NCBI RefSeq assembly: GCF_004342025.1
Contig: NZ_SLWN01000002.1
Coordinates: forward strand, 310,001-374,000
Reading direction: 5' to 3'
Source: Kribbella steppae
GTDB lineage: Bacteria > Actinomycetota > Actinomycetes > Propionibacteriales > Kribbellaceae
DNA length: 64,000 nt
The translations under genes and the position numbers were made by a program. This document shows positions 15,911-24,521 of the stretch, one piece after another (the stretch's first letter is position 1; each line of letters starts with the position of its first letter). Under the pieces are notes generated by a model, which did not search any database, was not told the DNA's origin, and worked only from the letters and a program-made list of their open reading frames with translations.

Positions 15911-15919
15911 TTGGAGGTG

Positions 15920-15944
15920 CCGGCTCTGACGTCTGTCAGACCGG
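15920..15944 (-). promoter_or_regulatory. Hairpin overlapping the upstream-ORF stop codon
   Basis: About a 10-bp stem (CCGG plus TCTGAC with GTCAGA plus CCGG, one bulge) that contains the TGA of the upstream ORF at 15936-15938. A ribosome at the end of that ORF would melt it, as in translation-coupled attenuation. Confidence 0.55.
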
Positions 15945-16133
15945 TGGACTCCATGCTCGAGAACCCGAACCGCCGTACTTCGCATCGCCGACAGCTCCGC
16001 CCTTGAACTGGGCAGCGCCGGAAGCCATGAGCACAACGGTCGCGCCGTGCAGGCGCGGCGAGGCACCCTGAATCGGGGCGCACGGCAGCGCGACTACCTT
16101 GCTGAACGGCTTCTTGACCGTGTTGATGTTCAT
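15936..16133 (-). CDS. Upstream ORF in whiB7 leader (65-residue leader peptide)
   Basis: Starting at the ATG at 16133, with a perfect AGGAGG 8 bases upstream, is a 65-codon frame: MNINTVKKPFSKVVALPC and onward to GSGSRAWSPPV. It has no recognised domain. It lies wholly between the whiB7 promoter and the leader terminator, and its stop is inside a hairpin next to that terminator. whiB7 genes elsewhere are known to use an upstream ORF and a terminator to sense ribosome inhibition, so this ORF is probably the sensor. A longer product than expected for a mere leader leaves open an independent function. Confidence 0.72.
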   Translation of the reverse strand: MNINTVKKPFSKVVALPCAPIQGASPRLHGATVVLMASGAAQFKGGAVGDAKYGGSGSRAWSPPV

Positions 16134-16226
16134 CCAGGGCACCTCCTCTCGTTGTGGCGAAGCGGGCGGTTAGCTCGATCGCTATGGTGGTTTGAAGTTT
16201 TCGGCCAGGCTTCGACCGCAGAAAGA

Positions 16227-16265
16227 ACAGTACGCCGTCCCCAGCGGAGCCCGCAAACTATTTAA
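16227..16265 (-). promoter_or_regulatory. Probable WhiB7-dependent promoter
   Basis: On the minus strand: AT-rich TTAAATA (16259-16265), two bases, -35 TTGCGG (16251-16256), 18-base spacer, -10 TACTGT (16227-16232). An AT-rich block just upstream of -35 is the known WhiB7 target arrangement, so whiB7 probably activates itself. Expected start near 16220, giving a leader of about 430 bases. Confidence 0.65.
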
Positions 16266-16504
16266 CGCCAGTTCGCGAAGTTGGCCGGAAGTTGCCGCGG
16301 CGGTGGCCGAAACTGGCTGCCACCACAGACTTCCAGCACGCTCCGGGACGTCATCCGCACGCTCCGGGATCGTTGCCTCTGTCACCTAAATGCCACGTCT
16401 GCCGTCAGCAGAATGCGGCACGTCTTCCACCATGCGCCTCCGCACGCCTGCCTGGCAACACATTTCTCACCCGCCGCCGAAGACTGCCCCATAGGGCAGG
16501 TCGA

Positions 16505-18616
16505 TCAGCGCGTGCAGAGATTGAGGATGGGCTCCGCGTACTTGGTGATCTTGGTGTGGCCGATGCCGGGGATCCGGCGCAGGGACTGCTCGTCGGTCGG
16601 GCGGGTTTCGGCGATCGCGGTCAGGGTGGCGTCGGTGAGGATGACGAAGGCGGGCATGCTTTCGGACGCTGCCTGCTCGGTGCGCCAGGCGACCAAGGCG
16701 TCGTACAGCTCCTGGTCGATGGAGGACGGGCAGTCCTCGCAGCGGCCCAGCTTGCGGGCGCCGGGATCGAGCAGGCCGCGGCCGCAGACCCGGCACTTGG
16801 GGATCGGCCGGCCGGCCCGAGGCGAACGCTCCGACCGCTCGGCCGTCGGCTCCCATGCGGTCGGCCGCGACGACGTACGCACGTTCAGAGGGTCGAGGAA
16901 GCGGGTCGGACCGCGCTGACCGCGCCCGCCCGGGGAGCGTGAGGTCGACCAGCTGACGTGGAGCTGCTGCTTTGCCCGCGTCACGCCGACATAGAACAGC
17001 CGCCGCTCCTCCTCCACCTGCGCCGGCGTCTGGGCGTAGCTGATCGGCAGCGTCCCCTCGTGCGCGCCCGCGATGAAGACACAGCCCCACTCGAGCCCCT
17101 TGGCCGCGTGCAGCGTCGCCAGCGTGACCCCCTCGGCCAGCGGCGCGTGCTGGATCGACGCCCGCCGATCCAGCTCAGCCATCAGGTCGGCCAACCGAGC
17201 CGTCGGGTTGGCCGCAGCGAAGTCCGACGTCATCGTCACCAGCGCGCTCAGCGACTCCCACCGATCCCGCACCGCGCCCGTCCCGGCCGGCGACTCCGGC
17301 GTCCACCCGGCCCCACCCAGTACGCCGGTGACCACCTCGACCAGATCGTCGGACACGTCCCCGGCCTTCGCCTGCCCCCGCAGCAGTACAGCGGCCTGCC
17401 GGATCTCGGCCCGTTCGAAGAACCGCTCGGCGCCCTTCAGCACGGCCGGGATCTTCCGCTCGGCGAGCGCCTGCTCGTAGTTCTCCGACTGCGCGTTCGT
17501 CCGGAACAGTACGGCGATTTCCCGCAGCGGCGTCCCCTCGTCCCGCAGCCGGGCGATCGCCCGCGCCACCGCATCGGCTTCGGCGACCTCATCCGGGTAC
17601 TCCCGGTAGACCGGCACCGGACCAGCCGGGAGCTGCGACCGCAGCGTCACCCGCCCCGGCAGCCCGGACGGACCGGCCGCGTCGAGGACCTTGTTCGCAA
17701 CGTCCACGATCTGCGGCGTCGACCGGTAGTCGCGGACCAGCTTGACCACCGTCGCGGACGGATGCCGGGACGCGAAGCGCACCAGGTTCTCCGGCTCGGC
17801 GCCGGCCCAGGAGTAGATGGTCTGCGCCGGGTCGCCGACCACACAGACGTCCTCACGGCCGCCGAGCCACAGGTCGAGCAGGCTCTGCTGCAGCGGACTG
17901 ACGTCCTGGTACTCGTCCACGACGAACGTCCGGTACTGCCGCCGGATCTCCGCCGCCACCCGCTCATCCTCCGCGAGCAGCGCGGCCGCACACAGCAGCA
18001 CGTCTTCCAGATCGATCCGCCCGCGCTCCAGCTTCACGTCCTCGTACGCCGCGAAGACCCGCGCGATCGTGGCCGGGTCGAAAGCGGCCAGGGTGCGGCC
18101 TGAGCGCGGCGCCAGTCGCGCGTAGTCGTCGGGCCGGACGTTGCTCACCTTCGACCACTCGACCTCACCGGCCAGGTCGCGTAGCGCGGGTGTGTCCACC
18201 CGGACCCGGCAGCGTGACGCCGCCTCGGTCAGCAGCGGGAACTTGCGATCCACGATCGGCGGCAGCTCCCCGCCGTACACCTTGGGCCAGAACCACTTCG
18301 CCTGCCGCAGCGCGGCCGAGTGGAACGTGCGCGCCTGGACGCCCTCGACGCCGAGCTGGGCGAGCCGGCCGCGCATCTCCCCCGCGGCCCGCTGGGTGAA
18401 CGTCACCGCGAGGACGCGGAGCGGGTCGAACGTCGCGGTGCGGACGCCGTACGCGATCCGGTGGGTGATCGCTCGCGTCTTCCCCGTGCCCGCGCCGGCC
18501 ATCACCACGACGGGTCCGTTCAGCGAGGTCGCGACCGCCCGCTGCTCCGGATCGAGCGCCTCGAGGAGGTCATCCGCGGATGCGGAGTGTGTGAGATCGC
18601 TCACGGACGGGGACAT
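16505..18616 (-). CDS. uvrD2: UvrD2-type superfamily 1 DNA helicase
   Basis: A 703-residue helicase. Walker A AGAGTGKT is at residues 40-47, VVDEYQDVSP is Walker B/motif II, and VGDPAQTIYSWAGA is motif III. The helicase core ends near residue 560 with VGVTRAKQQLHVSWS (motif VI). A four-cysteine zinc motif (CRVCG, CEDC) around residues 605-625 and a C-terminal HRDC domain ending GIGHTKITKYAEPILNLC follow; this tail defines UvrD2. It unwinds 3'-5' in DNA repair and is essential in mycobacteria. It is divergent from mycoredoxin (100-base gap) and upstream of whiB7, the mycobacterial order. Confidence 0.92.
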   Translation of the reverse strand: MSPSVSDLTHSASADDLLEALDPEQRAVATSLNGPVVVMAGAGTGKTRAITHRIAYGVRTATFDPLRVLAVTFTQRAAGEMRGRLAQLGVEGVQARTFHSAALRQAKWFWPKVYGGELPPIVDRKFPLLTEAASRCRVRVDTPALRDLAGEVEWSKVSNVRPDDYARLAPRSGRTLAAFDPATIARVFAAYEDVKLERGRIDLEDVLLCAAALLAEDERVAAEIRRQYRTFVVDEYQDVSPLQQSLLDLWLGGREDVCVVGDPAQTIYSWAGAEPENLVRFASRHPSATVVKLVRDYRSTPQIVDVANKVLDAAGPSGLPGRVTLRSQLPAGPVPVYREYPDEVAEADAVARAIARLRDEGTPLREIAVLFRTNAQSENYEQALAERKIPAVLKGAERFFERAEIRQAAVLLRGQAKAGDVSDDLVEVVTGVLGGAGWTPESPAGTGAVRDRWESLSALVTMTSDFAAANPTARLADLMAELDRRASIQHAPLAEGVTLATLHAAKGLEWGCVFIAGAHEGTLPISYAQTPAQVEEERRLFYVGVTRAKQQLHVSWSTSRSPGGRGQRGPTRFLDPLNVRTSSRPTAWEPTAERSERSPRAGRPIPKCRVCGRGLLDPGARKLGRCEDCPSSIDQELYDALVAWRTEQAASESMPAFVILTDATLTAIAETRPTDEQSLRRIPGIGHTKITKYAEPILNLCTR

Positions 18617-18716
18617 TCGGGAACAGCACCACCTGCGACTGGGTTCGGATACGTCGAGAGCAACCCTAGACGGGCTACCGGACAGAATCCGATCGCCCGG
18701 GAGACGGAGTCAGCCG

Positions 18717-18956
18717 ATGGCGGCATTCACGATGTACTCGACACCCTGGTGCGGCTACTGCCACCGGCTGAAAGGTCAGCTGAAGCGCGCCGGGATCGAG
18801 TTTGCCGAGGTCGACATCGAGCAGGTGCCGGATGCCGCGAAGCTGGTCGAGAAGATCAACAACGGCAACCAGACGGTGCCGACGGTGGTCTTCCCGGACG
18901 GGACCGCGATGACGAACCCGTCGCTGGCCCAGGTCGCCGAGAAGCTGGCCGCCTAG
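18717..18956 (+). CDS. mrx1: Mycoredoxin-1-type glutaredoxin
   Basis: A 79-residue thioredoxin-fold protein with active site Trp11-Cys12-Gly13-Tyr14-Cys15 and the cis-proline TVPTVVF. CGYC is the mycoredoxin signature; mycoredoxins reduce mixed disulfides with mycothiol, the low-molecular-weight thiol of actinobacteria. ATG 18717 lies after GGAG. The neighbours uvrD2 (divergent) and nudC match Rv3198A in M. tuberculosis. It ends in a clear terminator, so it is a single-gene transcript. Confidence 0.92.
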   Translation: MAAFTMYSTPWCGYCHRLKGQLKRAGIEFAEVDIEQVPDAAKLVEKINNGNQTVPTVVFPDGTAMTNPSLAQVAEKLAA

Positions 18957-18968
18957 ATCCCCCACAGT

Positions 18969-19004
18969 ACGGCGCCGCGCCTCGACAGGGCCGGCGCCGT
19001 TTTT
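18969..19004 (+). terminator. Rho-independent terminator after mycoredoxin
   Basis: Stem ACGGCGCC/GGCGCCGT (8 bp) with a 16-base loop, followed by TTTTTGTG on the plus strand. Confidence 0.82.
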
Positions 19005-19042
19005 GTGCTGCCCACACTCATAGATCGCGAGTTATGGACATT

Positions 19043-19056
19043 ACGGTCATGACCGT
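19043..19056. promoter_or_regulatory. Perfect 14-bp palindrome ACGGTCATGACCGT
   Basis: Self-complementary, lying between a possible -35 (around 19034) and a TATACC -10 (19057) ahead of the secreted propeller gene. It is placed exactly where a repressor would act. The regulator is not in the window. Confidence 0.6.
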
Positions 19057-19094
19057 TATACCTTCCTCGGAACAACGCCGCAGGGAGCCCGCCC

Positions 19095-21482
19095 ATGATT
19101 CCGCGCCGTCCCGTTCGCCATGTATTCAGTCGTCACGTCTTCATCCGCACCGCCTTGGTCCTGGCTCTGATGCTGGGCCTGCTCGCCACCGGCGGCCTCA
19201 CCGCCGCGGCCGACCCGGATCCGAAGCGGCCTGATCCCTTCCCGTCGGAGACCGGTCCCATCCGGCCGGACGCCACCCGGATGGGCCCCGCAGCCGAGGA
19301 CCCGATCCGCGATCTCGGTCCGCCGATCAGTTCGCTCACCGTGATGGAGGGCGCCATCGGCCGTACGCCGGACGGCCGCGACGTCGTGTACGCCGTACCT
19401 GCCGGTGAGAACGCCCAACTCAACGTCGTCGACCTGCACACCCGCCAGTTGATCCACGCCCTGCCGCTCACCGGGGCCGCGGGTGCGTGGGCGATCGTGG
19501 TCGCGCCCGACGGCAGCTTGTACGTCGGCACCTACCCGAACGCGCATCTGTACCGCTACGACCCGGGCACAGGCACTGTCACCGACCTCGGCCAGCCGAT
19601 CCCCGGCGAGTCCGTCATCTACGGCCTCACCGCGGACCCGAACGGCAACGTGTACGCGGGGACGTACCCGACCGCCCACGCCTTCAAGTACGACCCGTCG
19701 AACGGTCAGGTGACCGACTACGGCTCACTCGACCCGGTGCAGCAGTACGCCCGCTCGACCGTGTACGACCCGGACCACAACAAGCTGTTCGTCGGCATCT
19801 CCACACCCAACGCGAGGCTGCTGCGCATCGACGTGGAGACGCGTCAGGTCGACGACATCACTCCACCCGGCACAACCGCCAAGGACTTCATCGACCTCGA
19901 CTACGCCGGCGGTCGCATCTTCGCCAACGCCAGTAGCCGCCTGGTCGTGGTCGACGCCGTCACCGGTGAGCAGATCAAGTTCACCGATGCCGCGACGGGC
20001 ACCCAGGTCATGGACTACTCGCTCGCAGCCCGCGGTGTGTCCGCAGCCGGTCCAGGTGGCGTGTACTTCACCACCAGCACGCTCGCACTCACCCACTACG
20101 ACCTCGACACCAACACGGTCGGCCCGGTATCACCGCCGTACACGCTGACCCGTGGTGCCTCGATCGGCTACGGCTGGGTCACCGAGAACGGCCAGCAGGT
20201 GCTGTACGGCTTGGCCGGCAACTACTCCGGCGGAACGTTCCGGTACGACCCACAGGCCGGCACGCTCGCGCAGTGGAGCTCACCGTTCCAGTACGTCCCG
20301 GTGGCGCTCATGCACGCGCTCGCGGACCCCTCGACCGGGAAGGTCTTCGTCAACGCCTACCTGAACGGCTCCACCTCGGTCTATGACCCTGCGACCGGCA
20401 AGTCCACCGTCACCACGCGGCAGGGCCAGGTCGAGGACTGGGCCTGGGACAACACCGGCAAGATGTACGTCGGCATCTACCCGTACGGCCGGTTGTCGCT
20501 CTGGGATCCGAATGCTCCCGCGAGCCCGACGAATCCGAAGGAGATATTCAGCCTCGTCGACAGCCACCACCAGAACAGGCCCGTCTCGGTCAAGCCTGCG
20601 GGCAACCGCGTTTACGTAGGCACCACACCGGCGTACGGCGAGTACGGCGGAGCACTCACGGTGTACGACGTCCCGACCGGCGCCTTCACCGTGTACCGCA
20701 ACCTGGTGGCCGACCAGACCATCTCGTCACTGCTGCCAGTCGGCGCTGGGCTGTGGGCAGGCTCCAGCATTGAGGGCGGTCAGGGCACTGAGCCCGTCGC
20801 AACCGAGGCCCACCTGATCAAGGTCGACCCGTCGACCGGTGCGGTGCTCACCGACGTCGTACCCGTGCCTGGTGCGGCCAGCATCAACGAGCTGATCATC
20901 GGACCCGACGGCAACCTGTGGGGCCTGGCGGACGGCATCGTGTTCGTCGTCAACCCAACGACCGGTGCGCTACTGCGTCAGATCCCGATCTTCAGCGGCA
21001 GGGCCGGCGCGAACGACGGAGCGCTCCAGTGGCGCGACGGCTACCTGTACGGCGTCACAGCAGGACGACTGTTCGTCGTGGACAGCCTCGGCGGTACGTC
21101 GACCGTGCTGCGCGACCACGGTCTCAACCGGCTCACCCAGACCCCGGACGGCACGTATTACACGTTGCTGCGACCGGACGGCTGGACGAACCCGACCAAC
21201 CTGGCCTCGTACACCGCACCGGTCGACGGCTGTCCGCAGTCGGATCTCCGGGCGACGGTGTGGACCGGGAACATCGACAGCCACGTGGTCAACCGGCATG
21301 TGACCTACGGCTGCACGTTGACCGACGTACTGCCGGATGCCTCAGCGGACTGGCCGAGCCACAGCGCCTATGTCCGTGCGGTCGACAAGAAGGCCAGGGA
21401 GCTGGAGAGCGCCGGGACGTTGCAACGCTGGGAGGGCGTCCTCATCCGCATCGCCGCCGCACGCTCCAATGTAGGCCAGTGA
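19095..21482 (+). CDS. Secreted beta-propeller protein, unknown function
   Basis: A 795-residue exported protein. Residues 1-40 form a signal peptide: basic N-region, a hydrophobic ALVLALMLGLLATGG core and an AAA-DPDP cleavage region. The mature part is a long series of propeller blades with the recurring pattern VYAGTYPTAHAFKYDP, LYVGTYPNAHLYRYD, MYVGIYPYGRLSLWD (roughly every 45-60 residues), likely two propellers. A short C-terminal domain with CPQSD and YGCTL cysteines and a helical end (KKARELESAGTL) follows. Such proteins may bind or cleave polysaccharides; no catalytic motif is recognised. It is isolated between mycoredoxin and nudC, with a palindrome in its promoter. Confidence 0.72.
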   Translation: MIPRRPVRHVFSRHVFIRTALVLALMLGLLATGGLTAAADPDPKRPDPFPSETGPIRPDATRMGPAAEDPIRDLGPPISSLTVMEGAIGRTPDGRDVVYAVPAGENAQLNVVDLHTRQLIHALPLTGAAGAWAIVVAPDGSLYVGTYPNAHLYRYDPGTGTVTDLGQPIPGESVIYGLTADPNGNVYAGTYPTAHAFKYDPSNGQVTDYGSLDPVQQYARSTVYDPDHNKLFVGISTPNARLLRIDVETRQVDDITPPGTTAKDFIDLDYAGGRIFANASSRLVVVDAVTGEQIKFTDAATGTQVMDYSLAARGVSAAGPGGVYFTTSTLALTHYDLDTNTVGPVSPPYTLTRGASIGYGWVTENGQQVLYGLAGNYSGGTFRYDPQAGTLAQWSSPFQYVPVALMHALADPSTGKVFVNAYLNGSTSVYDPATGKSTVTTRQGQVEDWAWDNTGKMYVGIYPYGRLSLWDPNAPASPTNPKEIFSLVDSHHQNRPVSVKPAGNRVYVGTTPAYGEYGGALTVYDVPTGAFTVYRNLVADQTISSLLPVGAGLWAGSSIEGGQGTEPVATEAHLIKVDPSTGAVLTDVVPVPGAASINELIIGPDGNLWGLADGIVFVVNPTTGALLRQIPIFSGRAGANDGALQWRDGYLYGVTAGRLFVVDSLGGTSTVLRDHGLNRLTQTPDGTYYTLLRPDGWTNPTNLASYTAPVDGCPQSDLRATVWTGNIDSHVVNRHVTYGCTLTDVLPDASADWPSHSAYVRAVDKKARELESAGTLQRWEGVLIRIAAARSNVGQ

Positions 21483-22418
21483 TCACCAGCTGCCGGTGAG
21501 CTTTTCGCCGTACCAGCCTTCGATCAGGCGACGGGAGATGGAGATGTTGCCGGGGAGGGCCATCGTGCCGGCTTCGACCAGCGCACGAAGGTCCTCCCTG
21601 GTGAACCACCGGGCCTCGGCGATCTCGTCGGCGTCCACCTCGATGTCGGTGCTCGCCGCCTTGGCGTAGAAGCCGAGCATCAAGCTGGACGGCAGCGGCC
21701 ATGGCTGGCTGCCGGCGTACTCGACCTCGGGCCCCACGACCACTCCGGTCTCCTCGAGGACCTCACGTCGCACGGCGGCCTCCAGCGACTCACCCGGCTC
21801 GACGAAGCCGGCCAGGGTCGAGTAGCGACCCTCAGGCCAGGCCTCGTTGCGACCGAGCAGAGCCCGGTCCTGGTCGTCGGTGACGAGCACGATGATCGCC
21901 GGGTCGCTGCGCGGGAAGTGCGACAGACCGCACTCAGGACACTGCCGCACGTGCCCTTCCTCGATCACCACCGTGTGCTCGCCGCAGTTCGCGCAGTGCG
22001 TGTGGACGCCGTGCCAGTTGGACAGCCCGACCACGTGGACCGCCATACCGGCCTCACGGTCGTTCAGTACGGCGCCCAGCTCGCGGAGTCCGGCGTACGA
22101 CTCGTCCGCCTCGGTGGCGACCAGTACGGCGAACACAGCGCGACCGTCTGCCGTCTGACCCGCACCGGCCTCGCGGTCGATGCCCAGGAAGACTCGTACG
22201 CCGTCCGGCGCTTCGGACGGAGGCACCAGCTTCAGCGCGGTGCGCTCGGGGTTCACCTGCAGCTTGTCACCGGCCACTACCGCCACCTGGGTGTCAGGGT
22301 CGCCCCACGCCTTCTCCAGCCACTCCTCGTCACGCCTGCGATCGGCAGCGCGATCCAGTACGGCGCGGGACAGGGCTAAGGAACCAGGAGCGATGGAGTA
22401 GGCCACGTGCCTCAACAT
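21483..22418 (-). CDS. nudC: NudC NADH/NAD pyrophosphatase (NUDIX)
   Basis: A 311-residue NUDIX hydrolase with the NudC features in order: a zinc ribbon (CANCGEH, CPECGLSHFPR) in the middle, the NUDIX box GFVEPGESLEAAVRRE then EETG, and the SQPWPLPSSLM specificity motif. NudC cleaves NAD(H) to NMN(H) and AMP and removes NAD caps from RNA. Start choice is uncertain: ATG 22418 has only GGGA close by, and a GTG four codons in has GAGG. It follows mycoredoxin in the mycobacterial order. Its stop abuts the propeller gene's stop tail to tail (21482/21483), and it is divergent from deoD. Confidence 0.9.
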   Translation of the reverse strand: MLRHVAYSIAPGSLALSRAVLDRAADRRRDEEWLEKAWGDPDTQVAVVAGDKLQVNPERTALKLVPPSEAPDGVRVFLGIDREAGAGQTADGRAVFAVLVATEADESYAGLRELGAVLNDREAGMAVHVVGLSNWHGVHTHCANCGEHTVVIEEGHVRQCPECGLSHFPRSDPAIIVLVTDDQDRALLGRNEAWPEGRYSTLAGFVEPGESLEAAVRREVLEETGVVVGPEVEYAGSQPWPLPSSLMLGFYAKAASTDIEVDADEIAEARWFTREDLRALVEAGTMALPGNISISRRLIEGWYGEKLTGSW

Positions 22419-22445
22419 ATCCCGGCAGCGTGAGAGCATCCCCGC

Positions 22446-23159
22446 ATGAGTATTCACATCGCCGCCGAGAAGGGGCAGATCGCGCCGCGCGTGCTGTTCC
22501 CCGGTGACCCACTGCGGGCCAAGTGGATCGCGGAGACCTATCTGTCCGACGTGACCTGCTACACCGAGATCCGGAACATGTTCGGGTTCACCGGCACCTA
22601 CAAGGGTGAGCAGATCTCCGTCCAGGGCTCCGGCATGGGCCAGGCGTCCGCCTCGATCTACGCGCACGAGCTGTTCGCGGAGTACGACGTACAGACGCTG
22701 ATCCGGGTCGGTACGTGTGGTGCGCTGACCGAGGCCGTGCGGGTCCGCGACGTCATCGTGGCGATGTCCGCGAGCACCGACTCGCAGATGAACCGGCTGC
22801 GCTTCCACGGCATCGACTACGCGCCGACGGCCGACTACCAGCTGCTGCGCGCCGCGGTGGACGCTGCCGAGGCGGGCGGCCTGAACGTGCACGTCGGCCA
22901 GGTGTTCTCCGGCGACCTGTTCTACAACGACCGCCCCGACCTGGTGTCGCGGACGGCGGAGTACGGCGTACTGGGGATCGAGATGGAGGCCGCCGCGCTC
23001 TACACGCTGGCGGCGAAGTTCGGCCGCCGGGCGCTCGGCATCATGACGGTGTCGGACCACCTGATCACCAAGGAGGAGACGACCGCCGAGGAGCGGCAGA
23101 CGACGTTCTCCGAGATGATCACCATCGCCCTCGATGCTGCGATCGAGGTGCCGGTCTGA
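22446..23159 (+). CDS. deoD: Purine nucleoside phosphorylase, DeoD (hexameric) type
   Basis: A 237-residue enzyme, nearly the length of E. coli DeoD (239). [16 protein letters not shown] is the phosphate-binding start, [16 protein letters not shown] and GTCGAL follow, EMEAAALY holds the ribose-binding Glu, and VSDHL the catalytic Asp. It splits purine nucleosides with phosphate into base and ribose-1-phosphate for salvage. The stop codon overlaps the putative CTG start of the lipoprotein gene, so the two form a transcriptional unit. Confidence 0.93.
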   Translation: MSIHIAAEKGQIAPRVLFPGDPLRAKWIAETYLSDVTCYTEIRNMFGFTGTYKGEQISVQGSGMGQASASIYAHELFAEYDVQTLIRVGTCGALTEAVRVRDVIVAMSASTDSQMNRLRFHGIDYAPTADYQLLRAAVDAAEAGGLNVHVGQVFSGDLFYNDRPDLVSRTAEYGVLGIEMEAAALYTLAAKFGRRALGIMTVSDHLITKEETTAEERQTTFSEMITIALDAAIEVPV

Positions 23160-23743
23160 AGCGGGTCGCCACCGCCCTGGCCGCCCTGACCCTCCTCACC
23201 GCCTGCTCCGGTAACTCCGAGCCGACGGCAACCGAGCCGTCGGCTACCGAGCCGTCGAAAACCGAGCCGTCGAAAACCGAGCCGTCGAAAACCGAGCCGT
23301 CGAAAACCGAGACAACGTCCAGTCCGGCACCGGCCACGCTGCCGGCCATCAACGCCACACAGGTGGTCAGCGCGCTGACCGGCGCCGGCTACAAGTGCAC
23401 TACGGACGCTGCCTACGCCATCTGTACGTCGGGAGCCGCATCGGTCTGGGTGCTCACCGGATCGCATCCCCGCCCACCGGTGGTGTCGCTGCACGCTCCC
23501 GGACCGGTCGCTACCGCGTCGGCCGAGATCGCCAAGGTGCTGCCGAAGACGCTGGAGCTCGCTCACATCAACCAGGGCGCGGAGATCGCTACCTGGTTCA
23601 GCGAGCAGAAGAGCACGACAACAGCACAGGCGACCTTCGGCGACTGGCAGGCCGACTACTCGGCCGAAGTGGACAGCGAGGAGCCCGGTGCACACCTGAC
23701 GCTGACCGACAAACTCTGCAAGGCCAACTGCCAGGCGGAGTAG
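23156..23743 (+). CDS. Lipoprotein with EPSKT repeats (probable CTG start)
   Basis: A 195-residue predicted lipoprotein. The signal sequence [17 protein letters not shown] ends in the lipobox Cys17. After it come tandem five-residue repeats EPSKT (residues about 22-50), a Ser/Thr/Pro linker, and a compact domain with two cysteine pairs (KCTTD, ICTSG; LCKANC). No ATG, GTG or TTG precedes the signal peptide in frame; a CTG at 23156 overlaps the deoD TGA as CTGA, with GAGG seven bases upstream. Start at CTG is therefore the simplest reading. No named family is recognised; cell-surface anchored, function unknown. Confidence 0.72.
   Translation: MKRVATALAALTLLTACSGNSEPTATEPSATEPSKTEPSKTEPSKTEPSKTETTSSPAPATLPAINATQVVSALTGAGYKCTTDAAYAICTSGAASVWVLTGSHPRPPVVSLHAPGPVATASAEIAKVLPKTLELAHINQGAEIATWFSEQKSTTTAQATFGDWQADYSAEVDSEEPGAHLTLTDKLCKANCQAE
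23216..23310 (+). repeat. 15-bp tandem repeat array inside the lipoprotein gene
   Basis: Unit ACCGAGCCGTCGAAA in four identical copies (23246-23305), preceded by two diverged copies (23216-23245). Each unit is five codons (T-E-P-S-K), so copy number can change without frameshift. Confidence 0.9.
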
Positions 23744-23753
23744 GTACGTCTGG

Positions 23754-24416
23754 CTACGCCGCGATCAGTTTCGACAGGACCTGGCTGACCCGATCGGCCA
23801 GCAGGTCCGGCACGCGATCCGGATCCGCGGCGTAGCCGACCACCGCTTGCTCGAAGAGACCGTCGATCAACGCGTACGCCGTGGGCGCGTCGACGGTCGG
23901 AGTGCCACCGACCAGGTCGGCGTACCGGGTCAGGATGCGCCAGATCATCTGCTCCAGCAGCTGGTCGATCGCGACCACGTCGTCGCGCAACTGCTCCTCG
24001 AACATGCTCTGCGCGCGCAGGTCGTACCAGAGCCGGTGCATCGGGGTCTCTTCGACCAGCGTCTGGGTCAGCTTGGCGAGGAAGCCGACGGCCAGTTCGT
24101 CGGCCGAGGACGCCGTCTCGACCACTTCGTCGTACCGCTGGGCGCACTTCGTCTTGTAGTGCCGCACGCAGTAGCCGATCAGGTCGATCTTGTCGCGGAA
24201 GTAGTAGTGCACGACGCCGTGGGTGAACTCGGAGTTGTTCGCGATCTCGCGCAGGCTGGTCCGCGCGTACCCCAGCTCGCCGAGCGTCTTCAGCGCCGAC
24301 TCGGCCAGCGCGACCCGGCGGCGCTCGATCTTGTCGATCCCCGACACTCGGGCGGGCCGGGCCGGCCCAGAGTCCGGAGCAGGCTCCGGACCGGCAGCAT
24401 CCGAGGTCAAGCTCAT
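23754..24416 (-). CDS. TetR-family regulator of the adjacent acyl-CoA operon
   Basis: A 220-residue TetR protein; the helix-turn-helix is TSLREIANNSEFTHG with VVHYYFRDK as the recognition end. An N-terminal disordered Pro/Gly segment precedes it. The frame extends to 24506, but the ATG at 24416 with AGAGGGG upstream avoids coding across the two operator palindromes. It is divergent from the dehydrogenase/synthetase operon, and two TTGACA-type palindromes lie between them, so it probably represses that operon and itself; the ligand may be an acyl-CoA (inference from TetR members beside fadD-like genes). Confidence 0.84.
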   Translation of the reverse strand: MSLTSDAAGPEPAPDSGPARPARVSGIDKIERRRVALAESALKTLGELGYARTSLREIANNSEFTHGVVHYYFRDKIDLIGYCVRHYKTKCAQRYDEVVETASSADELAVGFLAKLTQTLVEETPMHRLWYDLRAQSMFEEQLRDDVVAIDQLLEQMIWRILTRYADLVGGTPTVDAPTAYALIDGLFEQAVVGYAADPDRVPDLLADRVSQVLSKLIAA

Positions 24417-24499
24417 CGCCGTTCCCCTCTCTCCGGCCGGATTCATCGGCGTCAATCTACCCGCCGCGGACCCAGGCGGGATCCACGGCGGGAGATTTC

Positions 24500-24513
24500 T
24501 TGACAAGTGTCAA
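24500..24513. promoter_or_regulatory. TetR operator palindrome 1
   Basis: TTGACA-AG-TGTCAA, perfect 6-base arms. With palindrome 2 it is spaced 22 bases centre to centre, about two helical turns, between the divergent TetR and dehydrogenase genes. Confidence 0.72.
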
Positions 24514-24521
24514 ACAAAGTC

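Noticed and set aside
16182..16385. 67-codon minus-strand frame upstream of whiB7
   Set aside because: It spans the WhiB7-type promoter elements and has no ribosome site, so it is best read as noncoding.
23216..23310. Tandem repeats as a CRISPR array
   Set aside because: Repeats are 15 bp, adjacent without spacers and in frame with a lipoprotein signal sequence.
24417..24506. Extended N terminus of the TetR protein
   Set aside because: It would place codons across the operator palindrome and lacks a ribosome site.
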